Source of the DNA: Pseudomonadota bacterium
GTDB lineage: Bacteria > Pseudomonadota > Alphaproteobacteria > SP197
Direction: 5' to 3'
Assembly (NCBI GenBank): GCA_039028155.1
Contig: JBCCIS010000018.1
Location: 22,701 to 86,700 of the forward strand
Length of the DNA stretch: 64,000 nucleotides
Part shown: piece by piece, positions 24,568 to 33,238 of the stretch
Position numbering within the stretch: position 1 is the stretch's first letter
How the letters are laid out: every line of letters begins with the position of its first letter
Program-made: the position numbers and the translations under genes
Notes under the pieces: generated by a model
What the model was told of the DNA's origin: nothing
The model's input: the letters and a program-made list of their open reading frames with translations, nothing else
Database searches by the model: none

Positions 24568-26313
24568 TCAGGCCGGCAGTCCGGCCGAGGTCAGGTCGCG
24601 CAGGATACGATCGGTGATGACGCGATCGGCAAACTTAGGTTCGCTCTTCACGAAAGCGGACGCGCGAAAGTCCGGGTCGACGCGCAAGAGAGCGGCGACG
24701 GCGTCCTGCCGCTCGCCGGGGTCCTCTAGACACGCCTGATTGCCGACCCGATAGGCGAGCGCGCGCAGGCTCGGGCGACCAAGCCCATTGAAGGCGTCGC
24801 GCGCTTCTTCGTGCTGGCCGTTCAGATAAAGGGCGACGAACTCTTCCTCCCGGCACCAATCAGGCAGGAACGGGTCCTGTCGCATCGCCTGATGAACGAG
24901 TTCCAAGGCACGATCGAAGTTGCCGACGGCGATGTAGTGAACCGCTGAACGCGCCTTGACGTAGGCGTCGTTCGGATTGAGCTCTATCGCCTTTTCGTGA
25001 TGAACCTCGGACCGGCGAAAGTCGCCTTCATAAAGAGCAATGGCGCCGACGATGCGATGGGCCTCCGATTCATTGGGATCGAGGTCCAGGGCGCGGTTCG
25101 ATTCGTCGACGCTGCGCTTGTACCATTCGCCCCGATCGTCCATCAGCCAGTTCCACGAGCCCGCACAGGCCCGCCACGCGTGAGCGCGCGCGAAGTTGGG
25201 CGACAGTTCGATCGCCTTCTCGATCCATGTCACCGCCTGTTCGGCGTTCTCCCGCGACAAGCCGCCGACATGGTGAAAGGACAAACCGCGCAACAGGCAG
25301 TCATAGGCTTCAATGTTGTCGGGCGGCTGCCGCTTGGCGGCATCCATGCTGGAGGACTGCACACGATTGGCGATCGTCGCGACGATCTTGCCAATCAGTT
25401 CGTCCTGGACATCGAACAACTCCTCGCCCTTGGCATCATAACGTTCCGCCCAGACGTGGTTGTTGGTCTGGGCCTCGATCAACTGGGCTGTGATGCGCAC
25501 ACGCGGGCCCAGCCGCCGAACGCTGCCCTCAAGCACATAACGCACCCCCAGTTCCCGTCCGACCTGGGTCAGGTCGACCGCCTCGTCCTTGTAGGCAAAG
25601 CTTGCGTGCCTAGAGATGACGAAGATGGACTTGAAGCGTGAGAGTTCGGTGATGACGTCTTCGGTGAAGCCGTCGGAGAAGTACGCCTGTTCGGCGTCGT
25701 CGCTCATGTTCGTGAACGGCAGCACCACGATCGACGGTTTGTCGGGCAGCGGCGGCGCCAGGCCTTCCTGGCGCTGGCTGTTCTGCAGGCGGTTGACTTC
25801 GATGTCGCCGGCGACGGCATAGACCGTGGTCGGACCCTCGATGTTCTTGAATGCCTTTGGACCCAGGCATGTGAAGCCGAAGCCGGCCGATTTCGCCACC
25901 TGATCATAGATTGGCGCGCTGATATGAACCTCGCCGGGGGCACAACCGGCTTCGATGCGTGATGCGATATTCACACCGTCGCCAAGAAGCGTTCCATTTT
26001 CGACGATCACATCGGCCAGATGGACGCCGATCCTGAGCATCATCTTGCTGTCGGCCTCCAGCTCGCGGTTCTCGAGCACCAGGTCCCGCTGCGTCTCGAC
26101 CGCGCATCGCACGGCTTTGACGGGACTGGCAAACTCGGCCACGAAACCGTCGCCGGCTTCGCCGAAGATCCGGCCGCCGGCCTCGGCGACGCGGTCGGCG
26201 AGAATGCCGCGCAGCTTGGCCAAACGTTTTATGGCCGCTTCCTCATCAGCCCCGACAAGACGCGAGTAGCCGGCGACATCAGCGGCAAGGATGGCGGCAA
26301 GATGCCGTTCCAT
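24568..26313 (-). CDS. class III adenylate/guanylate cyclase with TolB-like and TPR regions
   Basis: 581 residues from the ATG at 26313, preceded by AGGAGG at a good distance; the frame upstream is not coding. Residues 5-180 form a class III cyclase domain: AADVAGYSRL with the metal Asp, EAGDGFVAEF with the second Asp, DGVNIASRIE. Residues 200-320 resemble the TolB/FlgO-like N-terminal region (IVVLPFTNMSDD, FSDGFTEDVITELSR). The C-terminal half has tetratricopeptide repeats. It makes cyclic nucleotide, and the TPR part probably takes protein partners. This architecture is frequent in alphaproteobacteria. No membrane segment. Confidence 0.88.
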   Translation of the reverse strand: MERHLAAILAADVAGYSRLVGADEEAAIKRLAKLRGILADRVAEAGGRIFGEAGDGFVAEFASPVKAVRCAVETQRDLVLENRELEADSKMMLRIGVHLADVIVENGTLLGDGVNIASRIEAGCAPGEVHISAPIYDQVAKSAGFGFTCLGPKAFKNIEGPTTVYAVAGDIEVNRLQNSQRQEGLAPPLPDKPSIVVLPFTNMSDDAEQAYFSDGFTEDVITELSRFKSIFVISRHASFAYKDEAVDLTQVGRELGVRYVLEGSVRRLGPRVRITAQLIEAQTNNHVWAERYDAKGEELFDVQDELIGKIVATIANRVQSSSMDAAKRQPPDNIEAYDCLLRGLSFHHVGGLSRENAEQAVTWIEKAIELSPNFARAHAWRACAGSWNWLMDDRGEWYKRSVDESNRALDLDPNESEAHRIVGAIALYEGDFRRSEVHHEKAIELNPNDAYVKARSAVHYIAVGNFDRALELVHQAMRQDPFLPDWCREEEFVALYLNGQHEEARDAFNGLGRPSLRALAYRVGNQACLEDPGERQDAVAALLRVDPDFRASAFVKSEPKFADRVITDRILRDLTSAGLPA

Positions 26314-26546
26314 AGGCGACCTCCTAGACCTCCCCAGACTAGCGATCGAGGGGCCAAAAATCCATTTGCCGGCTACAACAACGCCGCGTCCGTGCTGTGT
26401 CCGGCCGGCAAGAGCGGTTTCGCCTGCCTTGACGGAACCGCCAAGTGATCCCATCAAGGCCGGGTCCGCACTAGCCGATTGATCGGTTTTCTATTTCGAC
26501 GAAATGGGATCATATGGCTCCAGCATGCCGAACAGGAGGCCTAGTT

Positions 26547-27230
26547 ATGCGTTGGATTGCTGCATTTGCGCTCATACTGGCTTTGATGCCGGTTGGCCAC
26601 GCGGCTGCCGACGAGGCGCTGCTTGCCGAGGGCGAGGCGGCCTTTAACCGGGGCGACAACGAAACGGCGCTTTCGATCTTTCGCCCGCTTGCCGAAGAGG
26701 GCAACGCCACGGCGCAAGGTTGGCTTGGCACCATGTATCTGTGGTCGTTCGGCGTGAAGGAGAACTTCGGCCAGGCGCTCAAGTGGTCGCGTCTGGGCGC
26801 CGAGCAGGACGAGGTCTATTCGCTCTATCAGATGGGGCTCATGTACAAGTACGGCTTCGGTGTCAAACCTGACGACACGCAAGCCCAGCCCTATTTTGAT
26901 CGGCTCCTGGCGAAGGCGCAGCAAGACGATCTGCACGCCCAGAACTTGGTCGGCCAGATGTACCACGATGGTGACGGTGTGGTGCGGGACTTTGACGAGG
27001 CGCGACGCTGGTACCTGCTGGCATCCGAACAGGGCAACCCCTATGCATCGCTGAACCTGGGCTACATGTACGAGTGGGGCGACGGCGTGCCCGCCGACTT
27101 CAATGACGCCGCCAACTGGTTCGCGCTCTCGATCGAGCAGGGCTACGTGCTCGCCGAACATGACCTGGACCGCGTCGGCGGTGTCGGCGCCGGCTACAAG
27201 AGCGGCAAGGACGCCAAGCAGGAGAAGTAG
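26547..27230 (+). CDS. exported Sel1-repeat protein
   Basis: 227 residues from the ATG at 26547, with AGGAGG upstream. Signal peptide MRWIAAFALILALMPVGHAA. About five Sel1/TPR-like repeats follow, with the alternating pattern A-x-x-x-LG-x-MY-x-x-G (AQGWLGTMYLWSFG, SLYQMGLMYKYGFG, AQNLVGQMYHDGDG, ASLNLGYMYEWGDG). Such periplasmic solenoids mediate protein-protein contacts, often in signalling or envelope assembly. Divergent from the cyclase gene across about 230 bases. Partner unknown. Confidence 0.85.
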   Translation: MRWIAAFALILALMPVGHAAADEALLAEGEAAFNRGDNETALSIFRPLAEEGNATAQGWLGTMYLWSFGVKENFGQALKWSRLGAEQDEVYSLYQMGLMYKYGFGVKPDDTQAQPYFDRLLAKAQQDDLHAQNLVGQMYHDGDGVVRDFDEARRWYLLASEQGNPYASLNLGYMYEWGDGVPADFNDAANWFALSIEQGYVLAEHDLDRVGGVGAGYKSGKDAKQEK

Positions 27231-27306
27231 GGTGATAGGTGCGTTGCTGGAAGTGAGCGCGCTGGTTGTCCTGGCGCGCTAACGCGCGCGATCCCGTCAC
27301 CCCGGG

Positions 27307-27327
27307 CCTCTCCCTCAAGGGGAGAGG
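27307..27327. terminator. hairpin after the Sel1 gene, also a common dispersed palindrome
   Basis: CCTCTCCC, a 5-base loop (TCAAG), then GGGAGAGG: an 8-bp perfect stem. The same sequence is a frequent intergenic palindrome in alphaproteobacterial genomes. There is no T-run, so termination efficiency is uncertain. Confidence 0.5.
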
Positions 27328-27402
27328 GCGAGCAGGGGCGCCGGCCCCGCTGCCGCCTTTCTTCTAGCCTTCGCGCGGCCATCGGGTCATGGTCGCCGCG
27401 CC

Positions 27403-28650
27403 ATGAGAGACAGCAACGACACAACACGAAGCGGCGAGTCCGTGCCGAAGCAGCCGGGGCGGGGCGAGTTCATCGTCTTGATCGCGCTGATGATCTCGAT
27501 CGTCGCGATGGCGATTGACGCCATGCTGCCGGCGTTGGGCCAGATCGGCGAGGACATGGGTGTGGCGGGCGGCAACCGCCAGCAGCTCGTCGTCACCTTC
27601 CTGTTCCTGGGCCTGGCGTTCAGCCAGATCGTTTTCGGACCCTTGTCCGACAGCTTCGGCCGCAAGCCGGTGATCTATGCCGGCTTTATCATCTTCATGA
27701 TCGGCTGCGTCATGTCGATCGTGGCGACGTCGTTCTGGGTCATGTTAGCCGGGCGCCTGTTGCAGGGTATCGGCGCGGCGGGACCGCGCATCGTGACGCT
27801 CGCTCTGGTGCGCGACCGTTTCGGCGGGCGCGAGATGGCGCAGTTGATGTCGCTCGTCATGACCGTCTTCATCCTGATTCCGGTGTTCGCGCCCATTGTC
27901 GGCCAGGGCATCATGATGGTGACCCATTGGCGTGGTATCTTTGTCATGTTCCTGGTCCTGGCGGCGATCGCGTTCGTCTGGTTCTGGGTGCGTCAGCCGG
28001 AAACCCTGGCGCCGGAGAAGCGTAGCAAGCTGTCGGCCGGACGCATCGCCCGGGCGTTTCGAGAAACGCTGACCAACCGCACGGCGCTGGGCTATACAGT
28101 GACCGCCGGCCTGATCTTTGGCGCCTTTATCGGCTACCTGGTGAGCGCGCAGCAGATCTTTCAGGTCACGTTCGGCGTCGGCGAGGCCTTCCCGCTCTAT
28201 TTCGCCGTGTCGGCGGGTGCATTGGGTTTCGCGTCGATCACCAACGCGCGGCTGGTCATGCGGTTCGGCATGCGTCCATTAACCGGCGTCGCGCTGGCGG
28301 CGGCAAGTCTGCTGTCGATCGTCTTTCTGGTGGTCGTCGTACTGGCCGGTAACCATCCGTCCCTATGGGCGACGATGGTCTATATCGTCGTGACGTTCTT
28401 CTTCGTCGGTTTCGTCTTCGGCAACTTCAACGCGCTCGCCATGGAGCCCTTGGGTCATATCGCGGGATCGGCGTCATCAGTGATCGGCTCGGTCACCTTG
28501 CTGATCTCGCTGGCGCTGGGCACGCTGATTGGCCAACTCTATGACGGCACTGTGCTGCCGCTGGTCGCGGGCTTCGCAGTTTTGGCCACGGTGTCGTTCG
28601 CCGTCATGATGTGGGTCGAACGCACCTTGCCGTGGAACGCGCAGGATTGA
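27403..28650 (+). CDS. Bcr/CflA-type MFS drug-resistance transporter
   Basis: 415 residues, about twelve membrane helices. MFS motif A is seen in the loop after helix 2 (GPLSDSFGRKPVIYAG), with LLQGIGAAGPRIVTLALVRDRF as the helix 4 motif B region and a long central loop near residue 200. The Bcr/CflA subfamily exports drugs or amino-acid derivatives using the proton gradient. The N-terminal 22 residues are cytoplasmic and polar. Ends 20 bases before the convergent Rieske gene. Substrate unknown. Confidence 0.87.
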   Translation: MRDSNDTTRSGESVPKQPGRGEFIVLIALMISIVAMAIDAMLPALGQIGEDMGVAGGNRQQLVVTFLFLGLAFSQIVFGPLSDSFGRKPVIYAGFIIFMIGCVMSIVATSFWVMLAGRLLQGIGAAGPRIVTLALVRDRFGGREMAQLMSLVMTVFILIPVFAPIVGQGIMMVTHWRGIFVMFLVLAAIAFVWFWVRQPETLAPEKRSKLSAGRIARAFRETLTNRTALGYTVTAGLIFGAFIGYLVSAQQIFQVTFGVGEAFPLYFAVSAGALGFASITNARLVMRFGMRPLTGVALAAASLLSIVFLVVVVLAGNHPSLWATMVYIVVTFFFVGFVFGNFNALAMEPLGHIAGSASSVIGSVTLLISLALGTLIGQLYDGTVLPLVAGFAVLATVSFAVMMWVERTLPWNAQD

Positions 28651-28670
28651 CGGGGTTGTCGCCGGTTCTC

Positions 28671-29843
28671 TCAGCCGGCCTCGCCGGCCCGATTCAAGGC
28701 TTCCAGGTTAAGCGTGTTGAAGTGGTGAATGAAGTGTTCGCCCCAGCCTTCCTTTTGTTCCGGGTCGACCATAAGCCTGCCGGGTTTGTAGCCGCGTGAG
28801 CTGACGCCACGCTGCACCGCCTCGACGAGGTCGACATCCTCGGTGTTGAGCTGATTGCTGATATAGGCCTCGGCCGTCTCAGTGGGTTCGGACATCGTTC
28901 CGTCAAGGGTGAAGTATGTGATCCTCTCTGCGACGCGGTCCGGTCCCGCCGGCTTCATGTTGAAGATGAACAGCATGTTCGTTCCCGGGAAGACCGAGAA
29001 GGTCATGTTGGGCCACAAGAAAACCTGGTGGAACGGTGCGCCGCGTGTGTTGGTGAACGCGTCCGTCTCGTTCACGTCATAGGGGATGACCTCGGCTTTG
29101 CCGCCGCGCGCGGTGTACTCGATCGTTCGTCCGTTGATGTTGAACCCGTAAGTCGACGTATCAATAATGTGGCCCAGTGCGACGTGCGCTTTTCCGCAGC
29201 GCCCGACGTGATAGGCCTCCAGAAAGTTCTCGGTCACGATCTTCCAGTTCGCCTTGATGTCGTAGTCCTTGTGCGTCGCGTACCGCAGGTCGGGCGCCTC
29301 GGCGACCATGGCCATGACGATGCTCTCAAACGCCGGCGCCATCTCGCGCAAGGGTGTCGCGTCCGGGTCGAGATTGACGAAGACGAAGCCGCCGATGATC
29401 TCAACGTTGATTGGTGTAAGCCGGACATCCGTGCGATCGAAGCCTTTGACTTCGTCACACATCGGCGCGTTGCGCAGCTTGCCCTCCAAGTCGTAACACC
29501 AGGCGTGGTAGGGGCACGTCACCACCATCTTGACATTGCCTCGTCCGGTCAGGAGTTCATGACCACGGTGTTGGCAGACATTGTAGAAGGCACGGATCTG
29601 GTCGTCCCTGCCGCGTATGACGTAGAGCGATTCACCACCAATCTCGTCGACCAGATAGTCGCCGGATTTGGGCAGCTCCGTCTGGTGGCAGACATACTGC
29701 CACTCGTGCTGGAAGACCGCGCGCTGTTCAGCCTCGAAGAGTTCGGGGTCCGTGTAGTACCGGCCATGAGGCGCATGGGTTTGCGTCGCGTCTTCGGTGA
29801 AACCGTTTCCGGCGAAGTTGACCGATTCGACCTTCTCAAGCAT
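28671..29843 (-). CDS. Rieske oxygenase alpha subunit (quaternary-amine demethylase type suspected)
   Basis: 390 residues from the ATG at 29843, with AAGGGG upstream. The Rieske centre is Cys90-Q-His92 and Cys110-P-Y-His113. The catalytic domain has ENFLEAYHVGRCGKAH for the mononuclear iron site; the spacing between the two histidines is longer than the usual four. This family hydroxylates or demethylates small substrates with a reductase partner, which is not encoded nearby. The divergent BetI-like regulator suggests a betaine, carnitine or similar substrate; that is an inference. Two palindromes lie in the shared promoter. Confidence 0.85.
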   Translation of the reverse strand: MLEKVESVNFAGNGFTEDATQTHAPHGRYYTDPELFEAEQRAVFQHEWQYVCHQTELPKSGDYLVDEIGGESLYVIRGRDDQIRAFYNVCQHRGHELLTGRGNVKMVVTCPYHAWCYDLEGKLRNAPMCDEVKGFDRTDVRLTPINVEIIGGFVFVNLDPDATPLREMAPAFESIVMAMVAEAPDLRYATHKDYDIKANWKIVTENFLEAYHVGRCGKAHVALGHIIDTSTYGFNINGRTIEYTARGGKAEVIPYDVNETDAFTNTRGAPFHQVFLWPNMTFSVFPGTNMLFIFNMKPAGPDRVAERITYFTLDGTMSEPTETAEAYISNQLNTEDVDLVEAVQRGVSSRGYKPGRLMVDPEQKEGWGEHFIHHFNTLNLEALNRAGEAG

Positions 29844-29889
29844 GACGGACCCCTTTGTTTTCATTGCGAAAAGTCTTGCCAACCAGATG

Positions 29890-29918
29890 TAATACGATCA
29901 TATTAATACGAGCGTATT
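29890..29918. promoter_or_regulatory. tandem palindromes, probable TetR/BetI operator
   Basis: TAATA-N6-TATTA (29890-29905) abuts AATACG-AG-CGTATT (29905-29918), the latter a perfect 6-2-6 inverted repeat. They sit between the Rieske gene and the TetR gene, 47 bases from the first and 56 from the second. An AT-rich, dyad-symmetric site in a divergent gap is the usual place for TetR-family autorepression. Confidence 0.65.
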
Positions 29919-29974
29919 GTGTCGGAGTCAAGCTGGTACCCAAGACATCCTGTGATCAGGCGGAGATTGGATCG

Positions 29975-30604
29975 ATGAAGACGCAGCCAAGCCCATCCCA
30001 CCGGCGTCTTGAAGATGCCAGGGGCATGCTGATCGATGCGACGATGGAATCGATCTTTCGGCACGGCATCGCCGAGACCAGCATCTCGACGATCACCGAG
30101 ATCGCCGGTCTGTCCCGCGGCATGGTGCGGCACTATTTCGCATCGAAGGACGCGATGATGGTTGCCGCCTATGAGGCGCTGTTGGCGAAGTGGAAGGAGA
30201 ACTTCTATCGAGCGCGCGAGGGTGGTCCGCTTCAGCGTATCGTTCGGCTGATCGAAACGATGTACACGCCGCCCAACTTCGACCCCAGAGATTTGTCGGT
30301 CTGGATCTCGCTCAACGCCGGTGCCCTGCACGACCCAAAGCTTGCGGCCATGTGCAGCAAGGAGACGGCAACCTGGTTGGATGTGTTCAAGGAGGAGATC
30401 GCCGCGTATGGCGAGCAGGTGGGACGGTCTTACGACACTGATCGCATTGCCGAGACTCTTCTCGCGGTATCCGATGGTTTATGGATCAAGCACATGATCG
30501 AGCCGAACAGGGTCGATCAGCAAAAGGCTTTGGGCATAAACACGAAGCTTCTTTTTGACATGTTGGGCATTGCGGGCGCTTGGCAAGACGACAAAGCCAA
30601 GTGA
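29975..30604 (+). CDS. TetR/BetI-like transcriptional repressor
   Basis: 209 residues from the ATG at 29975, with CGGAG upstream. The TetR HTH is at residues 22-65 (ETSISTITEIAGLSRGMVRHYFASKDAMM), very close to the BetI form (VSxGxxxHYFxxK). The ligand-binding domain is helical with a BetI-like middle (WISLNAGALHDPKL). It probably represses the divergent Rieske oxygenase and itself through the palindromes at 29890-29918. Release by a choline-like or betaine-like ligand is expected by family analogy. Confidence 0.85.
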   Translation: MKTQPSPSHRRLEDARGMLIDATMESIFRHGIAETSISTITEIAGLSRGMVRHYFASKDAMMVAAYEALLAKWKENFYRAREGGPLQRIVRLIETMYTPPNFDPRDLSVWISLNAGALHDPKLAAMCSKETATWLDVFKEEIAAYGEQVGRSYDTDRIAETLLAVSDGLWIKHMIEPNRVDQQKALGINTKLLFDMLGIAGAWQDDKAK

Positions 30605-30683
30605 ACCTCGCTGCCGATCCACGTTGACGGCGCGCCAGTGTGTTCGTAGGGTGCCGTCGCGAAAACCAAGGGAACGATTCAAG

Positions 30684-30731
30684 ATGACGACCTCCATCGT
30701 CGTAGTAGGCACGTGGCGCATGGTCCGGTAG
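30684..30731 (+). CDS. candidate leader peptide MTTSIVVVGTWRMVR (attenuator)
   Basis: 15 codons with a Shine-Dalgarno-like AAGGGA 10 bases upstream. The peptide has an Ile followed by three Val and a later Val (SIVVVG ... MVR) and also one Trp. It ends 25 bases before a strong intrinsic terminator that precedes the MFS gene at 30836. Hydrophobic-amino-acid leader followed by terminator is the form of branched-chain amino-acid attenuators. It is too short to prove by sequence alone. Confidence 0.45.
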   Translation: MTTSIVVVGTWRMVR

Positions 30732-30756
30732 CGGAAACCATAACGCTGCCCTGTGC

Positions 30757-30785
30757 GCCCCCGATTCCGGTCGGGGGCTTTTTTT
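30757..30785 (+). terminator. intrinsic terminator upstream of the MFS gene
   Basis: GCCCCCGA (30757-30764), loop TTCCGG, TCGGGGGC (30771-30778), then seven T (30779-30785). An 8-bp GC stem with a full T-run, 51 bases before the MFS start codon. Either it ends transcripts from the TetR gene, or with the leader peptide at 30684 it attenuates the MFS gene. Confidence 0.8.
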
Positions 30786-30835
30786 GTGCCCTAGCTTTGA
30801 CGATGCCGCCGGTTCGACCCGGCCGAGAGGTTCCG

Positions 30836-32026
30836 ATGTTTCATCCCGCCGCGACGCCGCCACGCCTGGTCACGCTGATCCTGCTGACCGCGCTTGCGAC
30901 CCTGTCGCTGAACTTGTTCCTGCCCTCGCTCGCGGCGATGGCGGCGGATTTCGACGTAAGCTATGCGCTCATTAGTCTGACTGTCGCCGGCTACGTCGCG
31001 GTGACGGCGGCGCTGCAGCTGGTCATCGGGCCGCTCTCAGACCGCTTTGGACGCCGGCCGGTGCTGCTTGCTGCGATGGCGGTCTATGTAATCGCCTCGG
31101 CGGCCTGCGTCATGACCACCGATATCGGTGTGTTTCTGGTCTGCCGTATTCTGCAGGGCGTCATCATCGCCGGCTGGACGGTGTCGCTGGCGATCGTGCG
31201 TGACATGAAGCCGGCCAACGAAGCTGCCAGCACGATCGGCTACATCAGCATGGTGATGGCGGTCGCGCCGATGATCGGCCCGCTTGCCGGTGGCTTGTTG
31301 GATGCGTTCTTTGGTTGGCGTGCGAGTTTCGTGGCGTTCACGCTGATGGGTCTTGGCCTCCTCATCCTCTGCTGGGCGGATCTGGGCGAAACCAATGCCG
31401 CACGCACAGGCGGCTTCGCGGCACAAGTGCGGGCCTATCCCGATCTTCTGCGTTCGCGTCACTTCTGGGGTTACGCGTTATGCATGGCGTTCTCGGTCGG
31501 CGCGTTCTATGCCTTCCTGGCCGGCACGCCGCTGGTCGCGACCGCGGTCTTCGGCATGTCGACGGCGACGTTGGGCGCGGCCATGGGCAGCATCACGGCG
31601 GGTTTCGTCTTCGGCAGTTTCCTCTCGGGCCGGCTGGCCAGGCGCCATGCGCTCGCGACTATGATCATCGCCGGCCGGCTGGTCGCCTGCATCGGTCTTG
31701 CCGCCGGGCTCGTCTTGGTGATGGCAGGGTACCTGAATGTCGTCCTGCTGTTCGGCGCGACGATTTTCGTCGGTATCGGCAACGGTCTGACGACGCCGAG
31801 CGCCAGCGCCGGGGCGATGTCGGTGCGTCCGCACCTGGCGGGCAGCGCGTCCGGTCTGTTCGGCGCGCTGACGGCGGTTGTCGGCGCCCTGCTGACGGTG
31901 ATCACCGGCGCGCTGGTGACGGTGGAGACGGGCGCGTTCATGTTGCTCGCCATCATGCTGGCGGCATCGTTTCTGGCGCTGCTCGCCGCGCTTCTTGTGC
32001 GCGGGCCTGGGCCTGAAGAAATCTAA
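30836..32026 (+). CDS. Bcr/CflA-type MFS exporter
   Basis: 396 residues from the ATG at 30836, preceded by GAGAGG. Twelve membrane helices; motif A after helix 2 is GPLSDRFGRRPVLLAAM, and helix 4 has RILQGVIIAGWTVSLAIVRD. Related to the transporter at 27403 but clearly distinct. The terminator and leader peptide upstream suggest expression responds to amino-acid supply, which would suit an amino-acid or peptide-like exporter. The stop overlaps the convergent ParA stop by 3 bases. Confidence 0.87.
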   Translation: MFHPAATPPRLVTLILLTALATLSLNLFLPSLAAMAADFDVSYALISLTVAGYVAVTAALQLVIGPLSDRFGRRPVLLAAMAVYVIASAACVMTTDIGVFLVCRILQGVIIAGWTVSLAIVRDMKPANEAASTIGYISMVMAVAPMIGPLAGGLLDAFFGWRASFVAFTLMGLGLLILCWADLGETNAARTGGFAAQVRAYPDLLRSRHFWGYALCMAFSVGAFYAFLAGTPLVATAVFGMSTATLGAAMGSITAGFVFGSFLSGRLARRHALATMIIAGRLVACIGLAAGLVLVMAGYLNVVLLFGATIFVGIGNGLTTPSASAGAMSVRPHLAGSASGLFGALTAVVGALLTVITGALVTVETGAFMLLAIMLAASFLALLAALLVRGPGPEEI

Positions 32027-32859
32027 GCGGACTTCGCGCTGTCGCGGTCGCCGGTGCGCCGGCCGAAGGGCTGGTTGGGCTTGAGCGCGTTGCCGCCGAC
32101 GGGGCTGGGGAACTTGACGGCCTGGCGCGGTGGTTCGGCTGTCTCGCCAGTGTCGCCCTCGGCCCGGTCGAGACCGTTGTCCAGCGCGACGACCAAGGGC
32201 CGGCGCAGGCGCTCGTTGATATGCGGCCACAGTTCGATGACTTCCTTGGCCGAGCTCGACTTGGGCGCGGTCTCCATCACCGTGCGCCCGTCGATCATGG
32301 CCGACGCATAATGCACGCGGCTGTGCAGGATGACCGGCGCCACGGGGCCGTGCTGGGTAAGCGCGATCGCGGCGTCCTGATTGATGCGCGCGCGTGGCGT
32401 GCCGCCGTTCAACACGAACATCAGCGGTTTGCCCTGCGCCTCGACAATGTCGACGGTCGCGCCGACAGCGCGCAGATCGTGCGGGCTGGGCCGGACCGGC
32501 AGCACGACGAGATCGGCGAGCGACACGACGTTGCGGATACGCCGGGTGACGGCCGGCGGTGTGTCGATGATGACCAGGCGTATGCCGTCATCGCGCAAGT
32601 CGGCGAGGTCGCGGGCCAGCGTCCACTGATCATCCTCGCGGCGGCGCGGCACGCCAGTGAGCTTGACGACATCGTCGGGCGCTTCGTCATCGCGCGCCAG
32701 CCACCAGTGGTAAAGGCTGCCTTGCGGATCCGTGTCGATCATCGCGACGGGACCGTGGCCGGTGCGCGCGGCTTCAACCGCCAGATGGCCGGCCAGGGTC
32801 GTCTTGCCGGCGCCGCCCTTTTGTGAGGCGAGCGCCAAAACGCGCATGGAACTCAGCAT
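32023..32859 (-). CDS. ParA/MinD-family ATPase
   Basis: 278 residues from the ATG at 32859 (GGAAG six bases upstream); a second Met lies four codons later. Deviant Walker A KGGAGKTTLAGHLA at residues 13-26, Walker A' DTDPQGSLYHWW, Walker B VIIDTPPAV. The C-terminal 45 residues are polar and Pro-rich, probably flexible. It resembles orphan ParA proteins that position plasmids, chemoreceptors or organelles; no parB or parS is nearby. Coupled to the 35-residue gene upstream by a stop/start overlap. Confidence 0.87.
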   Translation of the reverse strand: MLSSMRVLALASQKGGAGKTTLAGHLAVEAARTGHGPVAMIDTDPQGSLYHWWLARDDEAPDDVVKLTGVPRRREDDQWTLARDLADLRDDGIRLVIIDTPPAVTRRIRNVVSLADLVVLPVRPSPHDLRAVGATVDIVEAQGKPLMFVLNGGTPRARINQDAAIALTQHGPVAPVILHSRVHYASAMIDGRTVMETAPKSSSAKEVIELWPHINERLRRPLVVALDNGLDRAEGDTGETAEPPRQAVKFPSPVGGNALKPNQPFGRRTGDRDSAKSA

Positions 32860-32960
32860 CGCCGGCTTCCAGGCAGTTGGGTGTCGCGCGGCTCGAGCGG
32901 AACACAGACGATCTCGCCGCCGCGGCGGATCGCGCGTTTGCGGTTTGTGGTGACGGCCAT
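32853..32960 (-). CDS. 35-residue basic protein coupled to the ParA gene
   Basis: A short gene with a good AAGGGAG ribosome site upstream of the ATG at 32960. The product is MAVTTNRKRAIRRGG ... ending RRC, 35 residues, strongly basic at the N-terminus. Its TGA overlaps the ParA start region (stop 32853-32855, ParA ATG 32859-32857), so it would couple translation. It could be a ParA activator tail: short basic peptides stimulate ParA ATPase. That role is inferred. It may also be only a translational coupler. Confidence 0.55.
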   Translation of the reverse strand: MAVTTNRKRAIRRGGEIVCVPLEPRDTQLPGSRRC

Positions 32961-33207
32961 GGCCGGTCTCCCTTTGGCAGCCCCGCTGTCTTCGCCCGGC
33001 ACGGTATCCGGCGAAGACCGGTGGCTTTGCGCCCCGCCGTCGCCGGCGGTTTGCCCTTATCGAGGTGTCCAATAGGGACAGCCCGGCGGCGCGGTCGCGC
33101 GCGCGATGAAAGAGTCGGCAAATCAACCGCACATTTCCACGGCAATCGGAACCGGGAGTGACGGCGGGCACACTTATCGGGGCGATTGGGACGGCGTTGG
33201 GTGTCCA

Positions 33208-33238
33208 GGCGATCCAGATGGAATGCGATCTGCTCTAG
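33208..33238 (+). repeat. dispersed repeat, copy a (core GATCTGCTCTA)
   Basis: This 31-base segment, ending TGCGATCTGCTCTAG, matches the reverse complement of 36780-36810 at 26 of 31 positions. It supplies the stop codon (CTA, 33235-33237 on the minus strand) of the AEC transporter gene. Shorter relatives occur at 34187-34204 and 34896-34913. Confidence 0.65.

Noticed and set aside
32853..33171. N-terminal extension of the ParA protein to 33171
   Set aside because: The extension is Arg-rich shadow sequence; the P-loop begins normally a few residues after the ATG at 32859, and a separate small gene with a good ribosome site occupies the region.
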